A stretch of 64,000 bases of DNA from NCBI GenBank assembly GCA_016938655.1, contig JAFGUG010000009.1, forward strand, positions 1 to 64,000, in the 5' to 3' direction. Source of the DNA: Thiotrichales bacterium. GTDB taxonomy: Bacteria; Pseudomonadota; Gammaproteobacteria; Thiomicrospirales; Thiomicrospiraceae. This document shows positions 17,606 to 26,568 of this stretch, one piece after another. The notes under the pieces are model-generated. The model was not told the origin of the DNA. It saw only the letters and a program-made list of their open reading frames with translations, and made no database searches. Positions within the stretch are counted from its first letter, which is position 1. Each line of letters begins with the position of its first letter. The position numbers were made by a program, and so were the translations under genes.

Positions 17606-19114
17606 ATGGCAATGATGCCTGGTTTACAAATTAATGTGGGTCAACAACTAAAGTTAACCCCTCAACTGCAGCAATCAATCAAAATTCTTCAATATTCTGC
17701 GCTTGAAGTTCAGCAAACGATTGAAGCAACCCTTGAATCAAACTATATGCTTGAGGTTGAAGAGGAAGGCCTGTCTGACGAAGACAAATCTAATGACCTA
17801 CTTGATAGTTCTGCAAAAGATTCAGAAGAGCGTAACCCACAGTCTGAACAGCCCATTGATATTAATGACAATGAAAATATTGGTGAGGACATGGACGTTG
17901 ATTGTAATTGGGAAGAGGTTTATTCAGATTACACCTCAACCAAAACAAGCTCTCAAACAACCTCCTCAGATGATTTTGTTGCCGCCGAAAACTACACCTC
18001 AGCAGAAAAAAGCCTGCATGATCAACTTTATTGGCAGTCTGATATTTATCAATGGGCAGAAAACGAAGAGCTCATTGCAGACTTTATTATCGACGCAATT
18101 AATGAAGAAGGTTATTTAGTTTCCCCTCTTCCAGAACTCTTAGATTCTTTAAACGATCAGTATCCAGAAGCATCATTTACGCTTGACATGGTTGAGTCGG
18201 TTTTAAAAATCATTCAACAATTCGAACCCACAGGTGTTGGAGCAAGAAGCATACAAGAGTCACTCCTTTTGCAATTAGCCAATATGGTTCAAACCCCTTA
18301 TGTGGTCACTGCAAAACAGCTCATCAGTGAAAACTTTGATTGGTTAACTTATCACGACCATAAACGAATCAAAAAAATGTATGGTTTAAATGATGAAGAG
18401 CTGACCACCCTTTTCAAATTAATTCAAACCCTTAACCCCCGTCCTGGTCGTGAATTTTCCGCTTCTGACTCCGAGGTTATTATTCCTGATTTAAGATTAA
18501 AGAGAGTTAAAGATGGCTGGTTTGTCGAGTTAAATGCGGACGCTTTTCCACGTTTAACGGTTAACGCCTCTTACGTAGACCTTGCATCGCAAATGCATGA
18601 CAACGAGCAGACAAAAAAAATTAAAGAACAACTTATTGAAGCCAAAGGTCTAATAAAAAGTATTCATAGCCGTGGTGAAACACTTTTAAAGGTTGCAACT
18701 TTTATTGTAGATAAACAACGTGCCTTTTTTGAAGAAGGTGAATTAGCGATGCAACCCCTTGTTCTCAGAGATGTCGCCGAGCACTTAGGTTTGCATGAAT
18801 CGACTATCTCCAGAGCAACCAATCAAAAATACATGCAAACACCGCGCGGCACTTTAGAACTTAAGTACTTCTTTTCATCGGGTGTTAGTCAGTATGGAAG
18901 TGCCGATCAATCAGCCATCTCGATTAAAGCGCATATTAAAGCTTTAGTTGATAAGGAAGATCCTAAAAAACCTTTAAGTGATAGTAAGCTTATGGATCTT
19001 TTAGAACAAGATAAAGAGATCACGGTTGCACGACGAACAATTGCAAAGTACCGTGAAGCACTTGGCATTCCGTCGTCTAGTGAACGTAAGAAACTGAATA
19101 AGTTTAAACTTTAG
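17606..19114 (+). CDS. rpoN: RNA polymerase sigma-54 factor
   Basis: Alternative sigma factor directing RNA polymerase to -24/-12 promoters with enhancer-binding activators. The 502-residue protein has the glutamine- and leucine-rich activator domain (about 1-50, QQLKLTPQLQQSIKILQYSA), an acidic region II (about 50-120), the core-binding domain, a helix-turn-helix (about 390-415, HLGLHESTISRATNQKY) and the RpoN box ARRTIAKYRE (475-484). AGGAG lies nine bases before the ATG. The usual neighbours lptB, hpf and ptsN are absent on both sides. Confidence 0.96.
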   Translation: MAMMPGLQINVGQQLKLTPQLQQSIKILQYSALEVQQTIEATLESNYMLEVEEEGLSDEDKSNDLLDSSAKDSEERNPQSEQPIDINDNENIGEDMDVDCNWEEVYSDYTSTKTSSQTTSSDDFVAAENYTSAEKSLHDQLYWQSDIYQWAENEELIADFIIDAINEEGYLVSPLPELLDSLNDQYPEASFTLDMVESVLKIIQQFEPTGVGARSIQESLLLQLANMVQTPYVVTAKQLISENFDWLTYHDHKRIKKMYGLNDEELTTLFKLIQTLNPRPGREFSASDSEVIIPDLRLKRVKDGWFVELNADAFPRLTVNASYVDLASQMHDNEQTKKIKEQLIEAKGLIKSIHSRGETLLKVATFIVDKQRAFFEEGELAMQPLVLRDVAEHLGLHESTISRATNQKYMQTPRGTLELKYFFSSGVSQYGSADQSAISIKAHIKALVDKEDPKKPLSDSKLMDLLEQDKEITVARRTIAKYREALGIPSSSERKKLNKFKL

Positions 19115-19151
19115 CTTGACGCTAAACGGATGTTTTTTTTTGGATATCACG

Positions 19152-19157
19152 TATAAT
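19152..19157 (+). promoter_or_regulatory. Candidate -10 box before the bicupin gene
   Basis: A TATAAT lies 48 bases before the ATG of the bicupin gene; no convincing -35 sequence is seen at the right distance. Confidence 0.35.
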
Positions 19158-19204
19158 CTAAATCTATCAAATTTTAATTATTTTAAGCGATAGGTGCCCC
19201 AACC

Positions 19205-20134
19205 ATGAATAGAGTAAATGTAGAACAAATTCAACAGGTTGCCCAACAACAATGGGAGCAACAAGCTGACTTTAAAGAGTACATGTCCGCTGTCAATCCA
19301 AACATGCCAAAAATCGATGTAATCGACTACCCAAATACCCTTCATGAATCAGGTGAAACTCGTATTATTTCATTTGATTTATCTGAACAACTCAACACAG
19401 ACTACCCTGCTACTTCTCCTAACTTAATGGCGAGTTACTTGCGCATTTGCCAAGATGACACTTTAAAAACCGACGCTAAAGCCACTTCACAGATGTTTTA
19501 CGTTATTCGTGGTGCAGGCAAAACTCAAATGTCTCACGGCACAATTAATTGGAAAGCAGGTGATTTATTCACACTTCCTGGCGTACCAGATGCACTTCAT
19601 TCTGCATCAGAAGACAGTGCAATCTACTGGGTTAATGATGCCCCTTTACTTAAGTATTTAGGTGTCACCCCAAACGAAGAGCGTTTTGAACCGGTTCTTT
19701 ACACCAAAGAACGCCTTTGTAAAGAGCTCGCATCGGTAAGAGAAGAGGCTGCTGGAAGAAATCGCACAGGGATCTTATTGGCTAACCCAAACTTCCCAAA
19801 AACAATGACTCTAACGCATACACTTTGGTCGCTTTACAACGCTCTACCTGCAGGCGTTAGCCAAAAAGCGCACCGCCATAACTCGATTGCGCTAGATTAC
19901 TGTGTTGCCGCAGGGCCTGATACTTATACCTTAATTGGTAAGGAAATTGACGAGAATGGTAATATCATCAACCCAATAAAGGCGATGTGGAAACCGGGTT
20001 GCGTTTTTATCACGCCTCCAGGTTACTGGCACTCACATCATAACGACTCAGCTGAAGATGCAATCGTACTACCTATTCAAGACGCTGGTATTATTATGAA
20101 TATGCAAGTTCTGGACTTTCAGTACATTCGATAG
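19205..20134 (+). CDS. Bicupin protein, gentisate 1,2-dioxygenase-like
   Basis: A 309-residue protein with two cupin barrels. The first (about 95-145) has FYVIRGAGKTQM and DLFTLPGVPDALHSA; the second (about 215-285) has QKAHRHNSIALDY and FITPPGYWHSHHND, supplying His ligands for a metal. The family (COG3435 type) includes gentisate and hydroxynaphthoate dioxygenases, but no aromatic catabolism genes are nearby, so the substrate is unknown. It appears monocistronic between rpoN and a two-component system. Confidence 0.75.
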   Translation: MNRVNVEQIQQVAQQQWEQQADFKEYMSAVNPNMPKIDVIDYPNTLHESGETRIISFDLSEQLNTDYPATSPNLMASYLRICQDDTLKTDAKATSQMFYVIRGAGKTQMSHGTINWKAGDLFTLPGVPDALHSASEDSAIYWVNDAPLLKYLGVTPNEERFEPVLYTKERLCKELASVREEAAGRNRTGILLANPNFPKTMTLTHTLWSLYNALPAGVSQKAHRHNSIALDYCVAAGPDTYTLIGKEIDENGNIINPIKAMWKPGCVFITPPGYWHSHHNDSAEDAIVLPIQDAGIIMNMQVLDFQYIR

Positions 20135-20195
20135 TTAAAGGCTTTATATTAAGCCGTTATGACCACTGACCTCACTTAAGCAAAACGTTTTATGT

Positions 20196-20225
20196 TTGAC
20201 AAGGTTATGAATCACAATCATTGTG
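20196..20225 (+). promoter_or_regulatory. Candidate promoter with overlapping operator dyad upstream of the response regulator
   Basis: A TTGACA (20196-20201) is followed by the dyad CACAAT-C-ATTGTG (20213-20225), which would cover the -10 region. The -10 match itself (CATTGT at 17-base spacing) is weak. Autoregulation by the adjacent response regulator is a guess. Confidence 0.35.
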
Positions 20226-20277
20226 CTCTGAATGTTCAACACGTTTTAGCGAAATAACCATTTTTTAGAAGGTACTT

Positions 20278-20991
20278 ATGCAAAATACAGACTACACCAT
20301 TGCGGTAATTGAAGATGACCCAATTCAAAGAGCCAGTCTAGTTGAAGCCCTTCAACAGCAAGGTTTTAAAATTAAGGCGTTCGAAGACAGGCTAACTGCT
20401 GAAGAGTCTTTCAATCAAAGCCTTCCTGATATTGTTATCTCAGATATTATTCTTGGTAATGAGATGGATGGTGGTTTTGATTTGGCTAAACACTTATTGA
20501 GTTTTAACCAACCTATCCCGATTATTTTTCTATCGGAAAGACAGTCAGAATTTGATATCTACACCGGTCATGCCTTAGGCGCGATTGATTATCTTCCAAA
20601 GCCAATCAGTTTGAATGTGTTGATTGTTAAGGTCAAAAATCTATTGCGCATTACTTCAACTAGCCGCGAAAGCATCCCACAAGATTTAGAGAAATCCATT
20701 ATTCCGGAACTAAGAATTGAAAGCGCCCAATACAAGGCTTATTGGCATGATCAAGCGCTTGACTTAACAGCCACCGAGTTTGAAATGCTCAAACAGTTTG
20801 CGCTTGCGGGTGAAGATAATGTGGTCTCTTATGATAACTTGCAAACCTCAACCCAAGGGGTTGTTGAACGTAACACGATTAATACCCACATTTGCCGAAT
20901 TCGAAATGCGTTCAAAAAAGTAACGCCTGAGTTTAACAAAATCCATAATGAATACGGCCGTGGTTACAGTTGGCACGATAAAAATAAATAG
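20278..20991 (+). CDS. PdsR-like OmpR-family response regulator
   Basis: A 237-residue two-domain regulator: receiver with acidic pair Asp13-Asp14, phospho-acceptor Asp56 and Lys in YLPKPIS, then a C-terminal winged helix with ALDLTATEFEML and NTINTHICRIRNAF. The blocks DGGFDLAKHL, IIFLSERQSEFD and KIHNEYGRGYSW resemble the response regulator of the proteobacterial dedicated sortase system (TIGR03787 type), from memory. The kinase gene follows after 86 bases. No sortase gene is in the window. Confidence 0.82.
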   Translation: MQNTDYTIAVIEDDPIQRASLVEALQQQGFKIKAFEDRLTAEESFNQSLPDIVISDIILGNEMDGGFDLAKHLLSFNQPIPIIFLSERQSEFDIYTGHALGAIDYLPKPISLNVLIVKVKNLLRITSTSRESIPQDLEKSIIPELRIESAQYKAYWHDQALDLTATEFEMLKQFALAGEDNVVSYDNLQTSTQGVVERNTINTHICRIRNAFKKVTPEFNKIHNEYGRGYSWHDKNK

Positions 20992-21077
20992 TTAAGCGTG
21001 CGGTATAAATTTGTTTTTTATATCTATTTATACCGAGCACTTGAATACCTTAACCCCTAAAAGGTAACCATTCTGTC

Positions 21078-22637
21078 ATGCCATTACGCCGCTTTAACTT
21101 TCGATTATCTATCCGCAACCGTTTCTTTATATTATTGTTATTATTAACAATATTACCTTTTTTAGCCTATCGTTTTGCCATTGACTTACATCGGCTCTTA
21201 CTTAACAATCAGGCGATTGTACAACAACAGACCGTTGAAAACTTAGCGCTTATCTTGCAAAACAGAACCGATTTGTGGGCCTTACAAATTCAGTCTGGTG
21301 ATCCAACACGACTATCACACCTTAATTTAGAAAACTCCGTACTTTGGATTGTTAACGAACGCGGCTTGACCACCTATGTTGTTGGTAAACTTCCCAACGA
21401 TAACAGTCGTATAGACAATGAAGAGATCTTTACCACTATTGGTAAAAATCTTATAAAAACACTGGCAACGGTGATCCCCTACTCTCTGCCCTACCCCTAT
21501 CCACAAAGCCAAACGCCAGAGTTAAAGTTAATTACCCACGCTTTAAAAGGCGAAACCTTTCAACAATATCGTATGGACGACTCACAACAACCCATTTCAC
21601 TTATGTCCGCAACCGCTCTGAGGTTTAAAAACAATATCATTGGTGCGCTAGTACTTGAAGAGAAAATGGAGAATCTCTTTAGTGATACCCTTAACTACTT
21701 CTATCGCTTGATTGGAATTGGGGCGATGATTTTTTTAATTGTGACCATTGGTGCATTGCTACATACCGCCTCTATTTCCAATCGAATCATACGGTTAGAT
21801 AATGACGTAAAACGTACCTTTAACTTACAAGGTCGCTTAAAAGATCACTATTTTCCAGATAAACAACGCCGATTTTATAATGATGAGGTCTCCGATTTAC
21901 GGCATCATATTCATGAAATGCTAGGTCAGCTAGCTGGCTATGAACGTTATTTGAAACAGCTTCCTAAAACTTTACGACATGAACTGCACAACCCTCTAAA
22001 CCGTTTATCCATGGCGCTGAGTTTATTAGAGAAAGAGACCCATCACCCACAACTTGATTCTGCTAAACATGCTGTAGAACAGTTAAAACAAATCATCGCG
22101 TCACTCTCTGAAGCCACGAGCATTGAAGAGAGCTTAAACCAAGGTGAACAAGAGCCTTTTCCAATTGGAGAAATGCTTTACCACTACCTTAAAAATAGCC
22201 AAACCTTACACCCTGAATATAACTTAAAATTTGATAATTCAATCTCTTCAGACACCTTAATCATGGGGGATGGCTTTATGATTGAACAGATGATGGATAA
22301 GCTACTGAGTAATGCAAAAGACTTTTCAGACGGTAAAGTACCGATCGAAGTGCAATGCTTTTCAAAGACTGGGAAAATCATTATCCAAGTTGATAACAGC
22401 GGTCCGAGTCTTCCAAAGGGCTTCGAAAAACAAATATTTGATGGTATGACCTCTATTAGAACAATGAACCAAGATCAACAAACCCATCTTGGACTGGGTT
22501 TACATATTGTAAAGTTGATTACCTTATTTCATAACGGTGAGATACAGGCAGAAAATATTTTATTGAAAGCCAACCCTAAAATAGATGGGGTACGCATGAC
22601 GGTTACCCTTCCTGAATTGGTAAAAGCGACAGCATAA
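21078..22637 (+). CDS. Membrane sensor histidine kinase paired with the PdsR-like regulator
   Basis: A 519-residue inner-membrane kinase: TM1 (about 15-33), a periplasmic sensor region (about 34-210), TM2 (about 213-233), a HAMP-like linker, the dimerisation box with His301 in LRHELHNPLNRLSM, and the ATPase domain with N-box LLSNAKDFSDG, DNSGPSLP and GLGLHIVKLI. The opening (LLLLTILPFLAYRFAIDLHR) resembles the PdsS kinase start, but the protein is shorter than the ~700-residue sortase-system kinases. It is cotranscribed with the upstream regulator. The signal is unknown. Confidence 0.82.
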   Translation: MPLRRFNFRLSIRNRFFILLLLLTILPFLAYRFAIDLHRLLLNNQAIVQQQTVENLALILQNRTDLWALQIQSGDPTRLSHLNLENSVLWIVNERGLTTYVVGKLPNDNSRIDNEEIFTTIGKNLIKTLATVIPYSLPYPYPQSQTPELKLITHALKGETFQQYRMDDSQQPISLMSATALRFKNNIIGALVLEEKMENLFSDTLNYFYRLIGIGAMIFLIVTIGALLHTASISNRIIRLDNDVKRTFNLQGRLKDHYFPDKQRRFYNDEVSDLRHHIHEMLGQLAGYERYLKQLPKTLRHELHNPLNRLSMALSLLEKETHHPQLDSAKHAVEQLKQIIASLSEATSIEESLNQGEQEPFPIGEMLYHYLKNSQTLHPEYNLKFDNSISSDTLIMGDGFMIEQMMDKLLSNAKDFSDGKVPIEVQCFSKTGKIIIQVDNSGPSLPKGFEKQIFDGMTSIRTMNQDQQTHLGLGLHIVKLITLFHNGEIQAENILLKANPKIDGVRMTVTLPELVKATA

Positions 22638-22641
22638 AAAA

Positions 22642-22673
22642 ACCGCTTAATGAATTTAACATCATTAAGCGGT
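22642..22673. terminator. Bidirectional terminator between kinase and SPOR genes
   Basis: A perfect 12-bp stem ACCGCTTAATGA/TCATTAAGCGGT with an eight-base loop, flanked on the left by seven As, lies between convergent genes. Confidence 0.88.
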
Positions 22674-22719
22674 ATTCGTTTTGTTCATTTGCTAAACGCT
22701 TACAAATAATTGCCAACCG

Positions 22720-23952
22720 CTATGGAAGCTTGGATGATAAATCCTTTATTTTTCTTACCCAAGGTGCAATGCCAAAGTCGTTCTTAATTTGTCTTGATAC
22801 TTGATTCGCTTCGTTTCGACTCGTATAACTTCCGACGACCAATACATATCTAGTTGATTTATCACGAGTTTGCTCAATAATACGACTCTCTTTAAGGCCT
22901 TTTTGCTTAACCATACTAAGCAATGCTTGTTTATCTGACATACTGGCTAACTGCAAAATATAGTGCTGTTCTGGTTGAGATAACAACCACTTAACATCCT
23001 CACTGTAATGATCAATGGGGGCTTTGACAACCGGCTCGACTGGGGTTGCAACTTCTTCAACCATCTTAACCAGAGGTTGTTTGATTCTTGGCGCGGAAAC
23101 ATCTGGCTCTGCTGGCTGGTTAAGCTGTTGGGTCTCAACCGAAGAATCACCATTTAACAATACTTTATCCTTTAACTCTGGCTGAACGTCCCCTTTCATT
23201 AAGACATCTAAAATCATCGATAATTTTTCATCGATACGGCGTTCTAAACCACTTGTATAGGCTTGTAACTTTTCATCAAGAATGCTTTCTGTCAGAACTT
23301 GTTGGCTTGAAACCACATTAGTTGCAACGCTCTGGGTTGGCTCCTGTTTAGTCTCTTGTTTCGGTTCTTTTTTTTCAACTAACTCTGACGCTGTTACCAA
23401 ACCAGTTTCTGGGTTTAAATTATTTCTCTCTAACTGCGCGAGTAGAGTTAACTGTTGTTTTTGCAGTGTTTCAAGTTGCTCTTCAAGCTCAATGACTCTT
23501 TGTTCTAAGGCCACAAAACGCTCTGGTGTCCCACCAGTGGCAACGGTTTGCTCAAGTTTACTCATAGATTCTTGAAGTTGAACGGCTTCATCTTTGCTGG
23601 TTTTCTTAACTTCCTGTACTTCTTGTAACTCACTGTTCACTGTGCTGTAGGCAATATAAAGAACGCCCAGAATAGTGAGTAAGAGCGACAGCAAAATAAT
23701 AATTCCAAAGAACGAAGCTTTGCTGCTGCCAGAAACAGGTGCGGATGATTGAGTTGAGGTTTGTGTGCCTCGTTTAGGTGGTTCGCTTTTACTTGGCATA
23801 ACGTCCTCTGCGGCATTTAGCCAATCTTTTAGAGTGTGACCATCCGTGTCAGGTGTATTGGTTCTGTTGGATGAAATGTGTTGTGCCTGGTTTTCAATCG
23901 CTTTGAGTAACTCAGCGCGTTCTTTTTCCAGTTCTGAAATGGTTTGGGCCAT
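22720..23952 (-). CDS. SPOR-domain membrane protein
   Basis: A 410-residue bitopic protein. A short cytoplasmic part (1-83) is followed by one TM helix (about 84-106, FFGIIILLSLLLTILGVLYI), a coiled-coil rich periplasmic stalk (about 110-290) and a C-terminal SPOR domain (about 325-405; YILQLASMSDKQALLSM, RYVLVVGSYTSRNEANQV). SPOR domains bind denuded peptidoglycan at the division site, as in DamX and FtsN. The lack of further domains fits a DamX-like accessory division protein. It is monocistronic. Confidence 0.82.
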   Translation of the reverse strand: MAQTISELEKERAELLKAIENQAQHISSNRTNTPDTDGHTLKDWLNAAEDVMPSKSEPPKRGTQTSTQSSAPVSGSSKASFFGIIILLSLLLTILGVLYIAYSTVNSELQEVQEVKKTSKDEAVQLQESMSKLEQTVATGGTPERFVALEQRVIELEEQLETLQKQQLTLLAQLERNNLNPETGLVTASELVEKKEPKQETKQEPTQSVATNVVSSQQVLTESILDEKLQAYTSGLERRIDEKLSMILDVLMKGDVQPELKDKVLLNGDSSVETQQLNQPAEPDVSAPRIKQPLVKMVEEVATPVEPVVKAPIDHYSEDVKWLLSQPEQHYILQLASMSDKQALLSMVKQKGLKESRIIEQTRDKSTRYVLVVGSYTSRNEANQVSRQIKNDFGIAPWVRKIKDLSSKLP

Positions 23953-24043
23953 AAAATTTAGACAATATATAAGCTAGAAGTGAAAATTATTGTAAAATGC
24001 TTTGCATCAAAAAGATACACACATTATACAGGAATCGACAAAA

Positions 24044-24187
24044 ATGCCAGATATGAACAGCGTAGGATCAGCCTTACTGATTACTTTGGGATTTTTAACC
24101 GTATCTGTCTTAGTTGTTGGTGCCGCCATGTGGTGGTTATATCGTTTTTTTAAAAATAACGATGATCAAGATATTGACAAAAAATAA
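24044..24187 (+). CDS. Small single-pass membrane protein (47 residues)
   Basis: Unrecognised. The chosen ATG at 24044 has CAGGAA ten bases upstream; the product has one TM helix (about residues 10-31, SALLITLGFLTVSVLVVGAA), then WWLYRF and an acidic/lysine tail (NDDQDIDKK). It is divergent from the SPOR gene by about 90 bases. The clear ribosome site and helix support a real small protein. Confidence 0.55.
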   Translation: MPDMNSVGSALLITLGFLTVSVLVVGAAMWWLYRFFKNNDDQDIDKK

Positions 24188-24202
24188 CCTTTAAAAACTT
24201 AA

Positions 24203-24210
24203 CAGGCCTG
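24203..24210. repeat. Dispersed palindrome copy between small membrane protein gene and ychJ
   Basis: CAGGCCTG followed by CTGT; it lies between convergent 3' ends, as do most intergenic copies. Confidence 0.8.
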
Positions 24211-24268
24211 CTGTCTTTTTAAACGATTTGTAAATCTAACCAGCCGTGAGCGCTCTTAGCCACTATTT

Positions 24269-24685
24269 TTAAATAAATTGACCCTCTAAATAAACCCAGT
24301 TTTGGTTCGCGTCTCTTATAAACCGGCTGATTTCAGTCATGGATTCTTGATTCAGACCAACCTGATAAAGCGCGCGGAAGGTTACCCAACCTTGCTTGTC
24401 TTTTTTTCGCCCTTTTTGGGTTTTCAGTATTTGTAAACCTTGCCAACTCAAACCATTTTCAAACTCAATGTTAGCAGGCCTGCTGGTTTCTGCCCAAGTA
24501 TCTAATAAATAGGATTCTAGATGTAAGGCATACGCAACATATCTCGATCGCATTAACTGTTCAGCCGTTAATGGATACTGTTGCTTAAGGTGAAAAGGCT
24601 GACAGCACTCTGCATAAAGCTTACCTGAACCACATAAACACGGTTTTTGTCCATGGTCAGCGATTCGATTCTTAGATTCATTCAT
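24269..24685 (-). CDS. ychJ: YchJ family protein (UPF0225) with SEC-C motif
   Basis: A 138-residue protein with the zinc-binding SEC-C motif CLCGSGKLYAECC (about residues 16-28) and the family block LMRSRYVAYALHLESYLLDTW. Function of the family is not established. The start overlaps the norM stop by eight bases, giving a norM-ychJ unit. A full AGCAGGCCTGCT copy (24473-24484) encodes Ser-Arg-Pro-Ala, the only coding copy in that reading phase. Confidence 0.88.
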   Translation of the reverse strand: MNESKNRIADHGQKPCLCGSGKLYAECCQPFHLKQQYPLTAEQLMRSRYVAYALHLESYLLDTWAETSRPANIEFENGLSWQGLQILKTQKGRKKDKQGWVTFRALYQVGLNQESMTEISRFIRDANQNWVYLEGQFI

Positions 24686-26054
24686 GATGAAAACGACTCT
24701 TTAACATGTATTTGAGTCTGAGCGAAAGTAAAATCGCTGCTAACAACAACCCTAAAATAATTCCAAACCAAAACCCTTTTACGCCCATTGGTTCAGCAAC
24801 AATCCAGTCCGTGTAAGCAAACACATAGCCCCCTGCTAAGCCCACACCCCAATAACTAATAAATGTCACAACCATGGTTACTTTGGTGTCGTGAAGCCCT
24901 CTTAAAGCGCCTGCACACCCTACTTGTATAGAATCAAAAACTTGATAATAAGCGGCAAAAATTAAGAGTGCACTGGCTAAGATGAGCACTTCGGGATCAT
25001 TGCTGTAAATCGAAACAATTTGGTTTCTAAAACCATAGCTGATAACCGATAAAAATAACCCAAGTAACAACGCAAACCCTAGACCTACTTTCAAACTTAA
25101 CATGACATTTGCATAGCTATCCTGACCATAGGCACTGCCCACACGCACCGTTAAAGCCATCGCCAAGCTTAACGGCACCATAAAAGCAATCGAGGTAAAG
25201 CTAATAGCAATTTGGTGCCCTGCAATCACCGTTGCACCAAGTTGAGCGATAAAAAGTGCAATAAAACTGAACAAACTTACCTCAAATAAAAGTGCTAAAG
25301 AGTTTGGAATTCCAAGATTTAAGATATCTTGTATCCCTGTCTGCCATTTTGGCCATGCGAGCTTGGAAAACTTGGCGAGGGATGCTGTGTGGCTAGATTT
25401 TGCAACATAAACGGCGCCAATCAATAACATCAACCACATCACAATGGAGCTTGCGACACCACAACCCGCGGCACCCAATCCATCAATTGGTCCGTAACCA
25501 TAGATAAAAAGCGCATTCAAAGGAATATTAATGAGTAATGCAAAAAAGCTGATCCACATGGTGGGCAACGTGGTGCCTAACCCTTCCCAAAAGAAGCGTA
25601 ATGCTTGATAGAGGGCAATGGCCGGTAAACCAAAAGCAATGTAGAAAAGATAGTCTTTAGTCAGCTGAAAAACTTCTGGAGACAGGTTAAGTTGATTTAA
25701 AACCCAATCTAAATCCATCAAAATAAGCATGCTCAATAAACCCAAAGGCAGAGAGAGCCATAAGCCTTGTTGAACATAGACCGTTAAGGATTCTAAGCGG
25801 TTTTCCCCGAGACTTTTGGCAACCAACGGGGTAATAGCCAATAACACACCGGTTGAGAACATAAACACCGGCAACATAATGCTTGATCCCAGCCCAATTG
25901 CCGCTAAGTCATCAGTACCAACCCAACCAGACATAATCGTATCGACGACGCCCAAGGCAGTCAGGGCCAATTGCGCAAGTAAAATAGGAAAAGCGAGTTT
26001 GGTTAATAAAATCGCCTCTTTTTTATATTGCGCCAAACGAATTTGGGTTGGCAT
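24678..26054 (-). CDS. norM: MATE family multidrug efflux transporter NorM
   Basis: A 458-residue inner-membrane antiporter with 12 TM helices in two homologous halves. The N-terminus FPILLAQLALTALGVVDTIM and the following GWVGTDDLAAIGLG are typical of NorM-type MATE exporters, which expel cationic drugs using Na+ or H+ gradients. It lies 19 bases after a small membrane protein gene and overlaps ychJ at its end. Confidence 0.92.
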   Translation of the reverse strand: MPTQIRLAQYKKEAILLTKLAFPILLAQLALTALGVVDTIMSGWVGTDDLAAIGLGSSIMLPVFMFSTGVLLAITPLVAKSLGENRLESLTVYVQQGLWLSLPLGLLSMLILMDLDWVLNQLNLSPEVFQLTKDYLFYIAFGLPAIALYQALRFFWEGLGTTLPTMWISFFALLINIPLNALFIYGYGPIDGLGAAGCGVASSIVMWLMLLIGAVYVAKSSHTASLAKFSKLAWPKWQTGIQDILNLGIPNSLALLFEVSLFSFIALFIAQLGATVIAGHQIAISFTSIAFMVPLSLAMALTVRVGSAYGQDSYANVMLSLKVGLGFALLLGLFLSVISYGFRNQIVSIYSNDPEVLILASALLIFAAYYQVFDSIQVGCAGALRGLHDTKVTMVVTFISYWGVGLAGGYVFAYTDWIVAEPMGVKGFWFGIILGLLLAAILLSLRLKYMLKSRFHHE

Positions 26055-26073
26055 TATGAATTACAAATCCACA

Positions 26074-26532
26074 TTACTGTTTTTCACTGTGTTTTACTGC
26101 CGAATTATCAGCAGACGATGATTTTGTTTTAGTGTCGTCAAAGCGGGTTTCGTCAGGGGCTTGTGGGTGTTGATTTTGCCAATACTCGTCGCCATATTGT
26201 TCTTGTAACGACTGTTCTAGTTCAGGGTCTTCGGCCAACTCTGATTGTAGGTCAAGTTCTGAGGGTGGCATGATCGCTTGCGGAAATAGATACACCACCA
26301 CTAACTTTAAAAACCAGTAAATAGTTGCATAAACGACCACCGCTAACATCAGTACGAGCGGCACCCCAAAAAGTAGGTCAACTAAGATTGCATCGCCTGC
26401 AATCACCTTAAAGACTAAATCTTTTTCAATGAACGTAAAGTTCAACCAAGCCAAAGCGCCTAACCAAGCAAGCGCCACTAATAAAAAATTAACCTTGGGA
26501 ACTAGGTGCGAATTTTTAAACAGACAAAACAT
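26074..26532 (-). CDS. Hypothetical membrane protein
   Basis: A 152-residue protein not recognised. Two hydrophobic regions (about 14-33 and 50-85, the latter possibly two helices) are followed by a hydrophilic, acidic and glutamine-rich tail of about 60 residues (EDPELEQSLQEQYGDEYWQ). It is 36 bases after nudF and 19 bases before norM, so it probably belongs to the same leftward transcript. Confidence 0.6.
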   Translation of the reverse strand: MFCLFKNSHLVPKVNFLLVALAWLGALAWLNFTFIEKDLVFKVIAGDAILVDLLFGVPLVLMLAVVVYATIYWFLKLVVVYLFPQAIMPPSELDLQSELAEDPELEQSLQEQYGDEYWQNQHPQAPDETRFDDTKTKSSSADNSAVKHSEKQ

Positions 26533-26568
26533 AGATTATTCAACGTGTTATTTATACAATTAAAAAAA

